A stretch of 18,744 nucleotides of DNA, taken from positions 1 through 18,744 of the forward strand of contig CAZYOI010000006.1 in assembly GCA_964648705.1 (NCBI GenBank), given 5' to 3'. Positions 13,235 through 18,744 of the stretch are shown piece by piece; positions within the stretch are counted from its first letter, which is position 1; each line of letters begins with the position of its first letter. The position numbers and the translations under genes are program-made. The stretch is from CAZDXV01 sp964648705. Its GTDB lineage: Bacteria; Patescibacteriota; Minisyncoccia; Minisyncoccales; GWA2-38-27. The notes below the pieces were generated by a model. That model searched no databases, was not told the DNA's origin, and was given only the letters and a program-made list of their open reading frames with translations.

Positions 13235-15745
13235 TTAATTGATTATAATCTTGAAGTTAGCAGGATTTATCTTTACTTTGTCTCCTCTTTTTAATTCTCC
13301 GGACAAAAGAGCTGAAGCCAGATTATTCTCCACCTTGTCTTGGATTACTCTTCTCATCTCTCTGGCTCCGAACTTGGGATCGTACCCCAGTTTAACTATC
13401 TTCTCTTTTAAGCTTTCCGTTATCTCAAAGTCAATCCCTTTCTTCTCCATATTCTCTTTTAGCTCTTTAAGCATAAGATCTGATATATCCAAAAGATTCT
13501 GCCTGCTTAAAGGACCGAAGACCACCGCATCATCAAAACGGTTGATAAACTCCGGCCTGAAAATTCTTTCTTCAAAAAGATAGTCTAAAAGCTTCTTTTT
13601 GACCGTATCCCATTTTGAACTCTCTTTTATGGCCTTAAGGATAATTTTGTATCCTGCGTTGCTGGTAGCTATAATAATGCAGCTTCTAAAGTCAACCTTT
13701 CTGCCCAGACCGTCTGTCAGATGGCCTTCGTCAAAAACCTGCAAAAACAAATTAAGAATATTAGGATGGGCTTTTTCAATCTCGTCCAGCAGAACCAGGG
13801 AAAAAGGATCCTCCCTTACAGCTGTGGTAAGAATGCCTTCTTCTGAAGAGGAACCTATCAAGCGGGAAACATCGCCTGTATTCTGAAACTCCGACATATC
13901 CAGCCTTATCATTCTCTTTTCAGATCCGAAATAAACTTCAGCCAAAGCTTTCGAGGTTTCCGTCTTCCCTACTCCGGTAGGACCCATAAAAAGGAAAGCT
14001 CCCATAGGACCTTCTCTTATTGTCACTTCCGACCTGGCTCTCCTTAAAGCGGCAGAAACCCCCTTTACAGCTTCCGATTGGTTGATAATTCTTCGGTGTA
14101 TTAATTCCTCCAGGTCAAGCAAGGTTTCTTTCTCCCCTTTCTTTAATTCTCCCACGGGAACCTCTGTCTTTTCTGTCACAATTCTGGCTACGTGCTCTGG
14201 CAGCACCACCTTCTCTTTTCTGGAACTTACAAAGACGGTTACCTCGTCTAAAAGATCCAAAGCTTTCTCTGGAAAAGAAGAGGGGAAATAGCGGTCAGAA
14301 AGAGAAATGATCTCGCGGAGAGCGGGATAAGAGATAAAAAGCTTGTACTTTTTTTCCAGAGAAGGAGTTGTCCTTTCCAAAAGCAACAAGGTTTTCTCTT
14401 TGGAAAGCTCTGAAACCTCCACCTTTTCAAACAGGGATAAAATAGAGGCGTTTTTCTCAATATCTCTGTGAAGGCCTTCATAGCTGGTTAAAGCTATAAT
14501 CTGAAACTGGGAAAGATGAAGGTACTTCGATATTATGCCGGAAACATCCACTACGCCCGGCCTGGCCTCCCGGCCTACATAGCTGTGAAAGTTATCTATA
14601 ACAAGGATAATGTTCCCGGCAGAAACTGCCTCCTGGAATATTTTGTTTAAAACGAGCTCTACCTGCTCCGGATCGTCAATCTGGGCTATCAAAGAAGCCA
14701 TATCCAGTTCAACTACCCTTTTAAAAGAAACGTCAGGCAGACTTTTCCCGAAAACGCTCTTTTCCGCCAAACTGTAGACAATGCTCTTTTTCCCGGAGCC
14801 CGGCTCCCCTATCAAAAGAACATTGTTCATCTCTCTTCTTGATAAAATCCTTTCTACGGTCTTGATCTCTTTCTGATACCCTGCAATCTCCAGCTTTTCT
14901 TCTTTCAGTATTTCGGTCAGATCTCTGGAGAACTTGTCAAGGTTAACAGTATAGCCCGCTGTCCATTCTCTGGCCAAAGTTCCCCTTTTTATCAAATTAT
15001 CATAGTCCCAGAACCCCTCTTTCTTTTTCTCTTCTATAGATTCCATCCATAAAACCAGGCTGTCAATATCTTCCTTTTTAATATTGGACTGCAATAAAAT
15101 CCTCTTGAAAACAGCGTCTGTTTTAGCTAAAGCGGAAAGAAGGTCTCCCCTCTCAATTTTAGAACGATTCCTTTTGCCTGCTTTCTTTAAAGCTTCAAAA
15201 ACGGCCTTGTCAAAGCTTTCAGGAGAAGCTGAAGGCTCAATTTTTTTAATCTCCTTTTTAAGGCTCTCTTTAAGACCTTTAAAGTCAAGCAAAAGCCTGG
15301 AGAAAATAAATTCAAAATCAGGATTCTCTTTTAAGAGAAAATATAAAAGATGGGTAGAGCAGGCATTTCCCTTGGAGAGCTTTAAAGCCTTATCTGCCGC
15401 TTTGGCTGAATCAAAGCTTAGAAACTCCGCCAGATTGAACCTTTCAGGATAAGATACAGCTTCAGAAAGAGAGGGGCCGACTTTAGGATTTTTAAGCTTT
15501 TTCTCAAAGAAAGCTCCTTTAAACCAGACAGAAACAGACAAAGAGAGAAAAACCAGAGAAAAGCCAAGAAGGGCCCTGGATGTTTCGGGGGCTAGTTTTT
15601 CGGGCAAAAAACCGTAAAGAAAAGCAACAGAAAAAACCAGAAAAAGACCGAAAAAGATCCCCCTTAAAAAAACAGAAAACTTAAAGAGAGGAAATTTCTC
15701 CCACTTTACCGCCTTGTATATTTCAGCTTTCTTAAGATTGAACAT
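13235..15745 (-). CDS. membrane-anchored double-AAA+ Clp-family ATPase (ClpC/ClpB-like)
   Basis: This is an 836-residue protein starting at ATG 15745, which shares a base with the upstream stop (TAATG); a start at 15811 would lie inside that gene. Two membrane helices lie near residues 26-46 and 60-75. A weak Clp_N-like region (about 100-200) follows, then two AAA+ rings. The second is canonical: GPTGVGKTE at 588, LLDEIEKAH with D654-E655, TSNAG sensor, and FRPEFINRFDD with the arginine finger. The first is not: Walker A is GEPGSGKKS (313-321), with Lys for the Thr/Ser, and Walker B is IDNFH (D384, Asn for Glu). There is no ClpB-type middle domain, and no VGF/IGF-like ClpP-binding loop after TSNAG. 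It is probably a membrane-tethered unfoldase or remodeller powered by the second ring. Confidence 0.9.
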   Translation of the reverse strand: MFNLKKAEIYKAVKWEKFPLFKFSVFLRGIFFGLFLVFSVAFLYGFLPEKLAPETSRALLGFSLVFLSLSVSVWFKGAFFEKKLKNPKVGPSLSEAVSYPERFNLAEFLSFDSAKAADKALKLSKGNACSTHLLYFLLKENPDFEFIFSRLLLDFKGLKESLKKEIKKIEPSASPESFDKAVFEALKKAGKRNRSKIERGDLLSALAKTDAVFKRILLQSNIKKEDIDSLVLWMESIEEKKKEGFWDYDNLIKRGTLAREWTAGYTVNLDKFSRDLTEILKEEKLEIAGYQKEIKTVERILSRREMNNVLLIGEPGSGKKSIVYSLAEKSVFGKSLPDVSFKRVVELDMASLIAQIDDPEQVELVLNKIFQEAVSAGNIILVIDNFHSYVGREARPGVVDVSGIISKYLHLSQFQIIALTSYEGLHRDIEKNASILSLFEKVEVSELSKEKTLLLLERTTPSLEKKYKLFISYPALREIISLSDRYFPSSFPEKALDLLDEVTVFVSSRKEKVVLPEHVARIVTEKTEVPVGELKKGEKETLLDLEELIHRRIINQSEAVKGVSAALRRARSEVTIREGPMGAFLFMGPTGVGKTETSKALAEVYFGSEKRMIRLDMSEFQNTGDVSRLIGSSSEEGILTTAVREDPFSLVLLDEIEKAHPNILNLFLQVFDEGHLTDGLGRKVDFRSCIIIATSNAGYKIILKAIKESSKWDTVKKKLLDYLFEERIFRPEFINRFDDAVVFGPLSRQNLLDISDLMLKELKENMEKKGIDFEITESLKEKIVKLGYDPKFGAREMRRVIQDKVENNLASALLSGELKRGDKVKINPANFKIIIN

Positions 15746-16128
15746 TAAAACAAAATTAGCCTTAAACCGAAAATAAGGAGAAAGAGCAGGATGAAGGGAA
15801 GGAAGACCCAAAAAAGAAAGACAAAAACCCCTGCTAAGAAAATAAAGAGCTCTGCTAAAAAGCCAAAGAGAATGAGAAATATCCTCAAAACAGCCCCTAT
15901 AACCCTGGACATCATATTAAAGGTTAATACATTCAGGTATTTCTTAAAACCAAACCCCCCTTTGTAGGAATAATGGTACCTGCGCCAAGGAGAGAAAAGA
16001 GTCTTTAAAAGAATAAAGAGGGAGAAATAATTAAAATTAAAAAGAAGAAAATTCCTCCAGCCCTTTAAAATCTCCTTAAGCATGTCGTAATAATACCAAA
16101 CAAAAGATTGAAAGATTATGCCTGTCAT
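15745..16128 (-). CDS. small multi-helix membrane protein next to the Clp-like ATPase
   Basis: This is a 127-residue hydrophobic protein. After an aromatic-rich start come a helix around residues 27-45 (FLLFNFNYFSLFILLKTLF), a basic loop (SPWRRYHYSYKGGFGFKKY), and a long hydrophobic C-terminal region (about 72-127) with room for two helices. I recognise no family. Its stop overlaps the start of the membrane-anchored Clp-like gene (TAATG), so the two are translationally coupled and likely act together, perhaps as anchor or substrate gate. A shorter start at ATG 16083 (MLKEILKGWRN) is possible. Each candidate ATG has a -10-like box at 6-8 nt (TATAAT at 16137-16142 for the long form, TATTAT for the short), so the start is undecided. 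Confidence 0.7.
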   Translation of the reverse strand: MTGIIFQSFVWYYYDMLKEILKGWRNFLLFNFNYFSLFILLKTLFSPWRRYHYSYKGGFGFKKYLNVLTFNMMSRVIGAVLRIFLILFGFLAELFIFLAGVFVFLFWVFLPFILLFLLIFGLRLILF

Positions 16129-16136
16129 CTTCCTTT

Positions 16137-16142
16137 ATTATA
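16137..16142 (-). promoter_or_regulatory. -10 box just before the 15745-16128 gene
   Basis: TATAAT on the minus strand ends 8 nt before ATG 16128, with AAGGAAG between. There is no good -35. It would begin the transcript of the membrane protein, Clp-like ATPase and LppX-like gene, almost without a leader. Confidence 0.4.
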
Positions 16143-16232
16143 ACTTTTTAGAAAACAAAAGAAAAGGATTTGACTTTTAATAGCTTTTATTCTAAAAAAA
16201 GAATAGCCCTTTAACTTAAGAAAGGAAAAGAA

Positions 16233-16844
16233 ATGAAAAACTGGCTCTGGAAGAATCTGGCAAATATCGTAACAGCTTTCGGTTTTTTTCTTGTTCTCTG
16301 GCTGGTGGTAGTAGTAATATACGATCCCGACCGTTTATGGCTGGCTTTCCTTCTTTTTCTAGCTGCCGGTCTGACCGATTTTCTCGACGGAAAAATAGCA
16401 AGAAGGTACAATCTGACAAGCAATGTGGGAAAACTTCTAGACAGGGTAAGAGACAAAATCCTCGTCTGCTCCATTCTGCCTCTTCTCTTCTTGTACCACT
16501 GGCCCGAAAAAGAAAGCTTCTTTCTGGCTACTACAATCACTCTCGCTTTGGTTGCCGGCATAATGCTCATTGAGCTTTTCCTGCTTATAGCCGGGTTTGT
16601 GGGAGTTGCGAGAGGCAAAGACGTAGGAGCAAGCAACGCCGGAAAGGTCAAGATGTTCGCAGAATTCATTGTCATTGCTTTTTGGTTTCTCTGCCTGAAT
16701 ATTGACAAATACACCGGTTTGAATCTTTTCGGCTATTCTGTTTACCTGATTGACGCCATGCTGGCTTTTGTCCTTTATTACTCGATAAACAGCTTAGGCG
16801 ACTATTGCCACCGATACGCTGAAAAAAGAAACAGCTCGCATTGA
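16233..16844 (+). CDS. CDP-alcohol phosphatidyltransferase (PgsA-like)
   Basis: This is a 203-residue membrane enzyme of phospholipid synthesis that transfers a phosphatidyl group from CDP-diacylglycerol (or a CDP-alcohol) to an alcohol. The full catalytic signature D-x2-D-G-x2-A-R-x8-G-x3-D-x3-D is present: TDFLDGKIARR, then GKLLDRVRDK (about residues 48-75). About five to six membrane helices are seen. The best-known member is phosphatidylglycerophosphate synthase, but the acceptor cannot be read from the sequence. It has a clear ribosome site (AAAGGAAAAG) before ATG 16233. Its TGA stop lies in the loop of its own terminator. A 167-residue ORF on the opposite strand is a shadow. Confidence 0.92.
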   Translation: MKNWLWKNLANIVTAFGFFLVLWLVVVVIYDPDRLWLAFLLFLAAGLTDFLDGKIARRYNLTSNVGKLLDRVRDKILVCSILPLLFLYHWPEKESFFLATTITLALVAGIMLIELFLLIAGFVGVARGKDVGASNAGKVKMFAEFIVIAFWFLCLNIDKYTGLNLFGYSVYLIDAMLAFVLYYSINSLGDYCHRYAEKRNSSH

Positions 16845-16861
16845 AAGGTGCGAGCTTTTTT
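16833..16861 (+). terminator. intrinsic terminator of the phosphatidyltransferase gene
   Basis: An 8-bp stem, AGCTCGCA/TGCGAGCT (16833-16840 with 16849-16856), has loop TTGAAAGG and is followed by TTTTT. The stop codon (16842-16844) is in the loop. It also lies just past tRNA-Val on the other strand, where a TTTCTTTTTT follows, so it may end that transcript as well. Confidence 0.85.
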
Positions 16862-16863
16862 AG

Positions 16864-16936
16864 TGGGCGCATCTGGATTCGAACCAGAGACCTCTATCGT
16901 GTGAAGATAGCGCTCTAACCCCTGAGCTATGCGCCC
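16864..16936 (-). tRNA. tRNA-Val (anticodon CAC)
   Basis: This is a 73-nt cloverleaf. The acceptor arms are GGGCGCA and TGCGCCC with discriminator A. The D-arm region is TAGCTCAGGGGTTAGAGC. The anticodon stem CTATC/GATAG holds the loop TTCACAC, so the anticodon is CAC, reading GUG (Val). The T-arm is TCTGG-TTCGAAT-CCAGA. CCA is not encoded. Confidence 0.93.
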
Positions 16937-16954
16937 CACTGTCATTCTATAATT

Positions 16955-16982
16955 TTGAAATCTTAAAGTAAAGCTATATAAT
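16955..16982 (+). promoter_or_regulatory. leaderless promoter of the PP2C-like gene
   Basis: TTGAAA (16955-16960) and TATAAT (16977-16982) are 16 bases apart, and only 6 nt separate the -10 from ATG 16989. The expected start falls on the A of the ATG, so the message would be leaderless; there is no ribosome site. Confidence 0.75.
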
Positions 16983-16988
16983 ATAAGA

Positions 16989-18743
16989 ATGAAGCTTTTA
17001 GAACTGCATTTCAATCCAAAAAAAGAAAACAGGGCTTTTGACTCTTTTATCTACGAGCCAGAGAACATATACGAAAAAAGGCTCGGAAGCTTGTATTTGG
17101 TGGGAGAAATAGAAAACGCCACCCCAAAAAGCTATCATTTGCTAAACAAACTGGCCAAGGAGATTAAAAAGGACTACTACAAGCTAGCTTCCAAAAACCC
17201 CGACAAAGCGCTAAACGAAACCCTTAAGAAAGCCAATGAACTCCTTTCAGAAGAAGTCAAAAAAGACAATGTTCACTGGATGGGCAACCTGAGCTTCGCC
17301 GTCCTGTCTTTAAAAAACTTTAAGCTTAACTTTACCCAAACCGGGAGCATAAAGGTGGTTTTGATCAGAAAAGGAATCATTACGGATATAACAGAAGAGC
17401 TCGGACCACGAGAGATAGAACCCTATCCTCTGAAAATATTCTTCAATACTGTCTCCGGAAAACTCTCAGAAAACGATTTGATCCTGGTCCTCACAAAAGA
17501 GATTTATAGCTTTTTAAAGGAAAAAGGGATTATCAATAAAATAGCGAAGCTGGAAAGTTATCAGCCAAAAGAAATAAAAAAACAGATTCCAAGCCGCCTT
17601 TTCACTAAAGGGGAAGGAGCCAAGGTTTCCGGCGTCTGTTTTGCCGCCTTCCTGAAAGAAGAAAAATCCTCTTCCAGAAAACAGATCTCCGCCCCGGAAA
17701 AGAAAACTTCTTTCTTACATATATTCAAACCGGTCTTAAGCCCCCTAAAAAAGACAAAAAAGAGCTTTTCTAAAATAAAGCCCTCTTTTAAAAAAGAAGA
17801 AAAGAAGAAAAAGAAAGAAAAGTTTGTCTTCTATTCAAATATAGCTTCGGCTCTGACAGCTGTCAAAAAGTCAATAAGGGTTCTAAGAATAGAGAGAAAT
17901 GTTCTTTTGGTGCTCTTTCTGGCTTTAATCTTAATAATAGGGTTTCTTTTATTCAAGGGAGCTAAAGAAAGCAGAAAGATAGGAAAAGAAGGAAATATTG
18001 AGGAAATAAAGGAAAAAGTAATAGAAGCTGAAAACTTTCTTGTTTTCAAAGAAAAAGAAAAAGCAAAGCCTCTTTTAGAAAAAGCTTGGAGCAAACTTTC
18101 CTCCATTGAAACAGAAGAAGCCAAAGCTTTAAAAGAAAGAGCGGAGGAAGGCCTTAAGAAAGTAAACAGCTTCCAGGAAATTGAAAATCCGGAAACAGCA
18201 AAAGCAGATTCCAGCATCTTCTTTGAACCTTCTCCTGACAACCTTATTCCTCCTTCTTTTGAATTCAGCTTTGATACCTCCGATTCATATCTTTCCAATA
18301 TCTACTTTTTGGATAAAAAAACCTGCCAAATCGTAAAGTACAGCAAGACGGGAAAAGAAAGCTGGGGCTCTCCTGTAATCTGGATGAAAGACAAGGGGCC
18401 TTGCTCTAATCCGAAATCTATAGCTATTGACGGGTCTGTCTGGATTCTAAACGAAGACAATTCTCTTCTCCGATGCCATCAGGGAGCATTTCAAGAGAAA
18501 ATAGAGTTTGACTTCTTTCCTTATCCAGAGGATATAAGAAGAGTAGAGACAGAAAACAATTTCCCCTATCTTCTCCTTTTAGAGCCCTCTCAGAAAAGAA
18601 TAATCATGACAGACAAAAAGGGAGGGATTGTAAAGCAGTTTTACAGCGAAAAGTTTGACAACCTGAAAGATTTAAAACTATCAGAAGACAAAAAGGCCAT
18701 TCTTATTTTAAACGGAGAGAAAGTATACCAGCTGGAGATATAA
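16989..18743 (+). CDS. PP2C-like domain / transmembrane / propeller-like protein, unknown function
   Basis: This is a 584-residue, three-part protein. Residues about 1-225 look like a PP2C/SpoIIE-type phosphatase fold (SLYLVGEIENATPKSYHLLN, NLSFAVLSL, FTQTGSIKVVLIRKG, FNTVSGKLSENDLILVLTKE), but the metal-binding Asp-Gly motifs of active PP2C enzymes are not seen. A very Lys-rich linker (about 230-295) leads to one membrane helix (about 303-322, VLLVLFLALILIIGFLLF). A charged coiled-coil segment (about 330-395) then precedes a C-terminal region of repeated strands (YFLDKKTCQIVKYSKTGKES, IAIDGSVWILNEDNSLLRC, IIMTDKKGGIVKQF) that resembles blades of a beta-propeller outside the membrane. It may link an external sensor to a cytoplasmic pseudophosphatase; this is inference. 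The gene is complete, with its TAA one base before the end of the window. Confidence 0.8.
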   Translation: MKLLELHFNPKKENRAFDSFIYEPENIYEKRLGSLYLVGEIENATPKSYHLLNKLAKEIKKDYYKLASKNPDKALNETLKKANELLSEEVKKDNVHWMGNLSFAVLSLKNFKLNFTQTGSIKVVLIRKGIITDITEELGPREIEPYPLKIFFNTVSGKLSENDLILVLTKEIYSFLKEKGIINKIAKLESYQPKEIKKQIPSRLFTKGEGAKVSGVCFAAFLKEEKSSSRKQISAPEKKTSFLHIFKPVLSPLKKTKKSFSKIKPSFKKEEKKKKKEKFVFYSNIASALTAVKKSIRVLRIERNVLLVLFLALILIIGFLLFKGAKESRKIGKEGNIEEIKEKVIEAENFLVFKEKEKAKPLLEKAWSKLSSIETEEAKALKERAEEGLKKVNSFQEIENPETAKADSSIFFEPSPDNLIPPSFEFSFDTSDSYLSNIYFLDKKTCQIVKYSKTGKESWGSPVIWMKDKGPCSNPKSIAIDGSVWILNEDNSLLRCHQGAFQEKIEFDFFPYPEDIRRVETENNFPYLLLLEPSQKRIIMTDKKGGIVKQFYSEKFDNLKDLKLSEDKKAILILNGEKVYQLEI

Positions 18744-18744
18744 A

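Noticed and set aside
15746..15811. N-terminal extension of the Clp-like protein from 15811
   Set aside because: It would overlap the upstream membrane gene by 22 codons; ATG 15745 gives a TAATG coupling typical of this genome.
16211..16714. Minus-strand open frame (167 codons) opposite the phosphatidyltransferase
   Set aside because: It lies opposite the fully conserved catalytic signature of the real enzyme and its translation is Arg/Ser-rich without recognisable domains.

Overview
This is a low-GC, gene-dense stretch of bacterial chromosome in the standard genetic code (TGA is used as a stop, for example in ATGA overlaps). It most resembles a Candidate Phyla Radiation / Patescibacteria (Parcubacteria-like) genome. 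Reasons: very short intergenic gaps, a trimmed mraZ-rsmH-ftsL-ftsI division cluster, a membrane-tethered Clp-type AAA+ protein, many small single-helix membrane proteins, and several genes with no Shine-Dalgarno sequence whose -10 box sits 6-10 nt before the ATG. This assignment is inference; there is no rRNA here to settle it.

Layout. 1-460: a perfect consensus promoter drives two tiny, GC-richer membrane-peptide genes and ends in a bidirectional terminator. 469-3486 (minus): rplU with rmuC, a membrane-anchored unknown, and a NYN-domain nuclease-like gene whose leader holds a strong promoter running straight into an intrinsic terminator. 3486-7081 (minus): a type II P-type cation ATPase followed 2 nt later by a CaCA-type exchanger-like protein; both have altered signature residues. 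7133-8058 (minus): a tRNA-Glu(CTC) gene, then an MNT-HEPN toxin-antitoxin-type cassette, then an exact 29-nt copy of the tRNA 3' end. This looks like a tRNA-targeted mini-island with no integrase; the HEPN gene carries a one-base frameshift. 8085-12124 (minus): the division/cell-wall cluster mraZ, rsmH, ftsL-like, ftsI and a degenerate Mur-ligase-like gene, behind a promoter overlaid with AAAGTGG boxes that fit MraZ autoregulation. 12191-16142 (minus): a membrane protein, a two-helix membrane-anchored double-AAA+ Clp-like ATPase with a degenerate first ATPase site, and a membrane-anchored LppX/LolA-like protein. 16233-18743: a CDP-alcohol phosphatidyltransferase (+), tRNA-Val(CAC) (-), and a PP2C-like/transmembrane/propeller-like protein (+) with a textbook leaderless promoter.

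How they fit together: most of the window is envelope biology, namely septal peptidoglycan synthesis (MraZ-FtsI), phospholipid synthesis, cation pumping and a membrane-bound AAA+ machine with envelope neighbours. The features most worth following up are the tRNA-flanked MNT-HEPN island and a group of familiar enzymes that have lost or changed canonical catalytic residues: DKTLSLT in the ATPase, GKKS/IDN in the Clp first ring, no P-loop in the Mur-like protein, and changed ion ligands in the CaCA-like protein.
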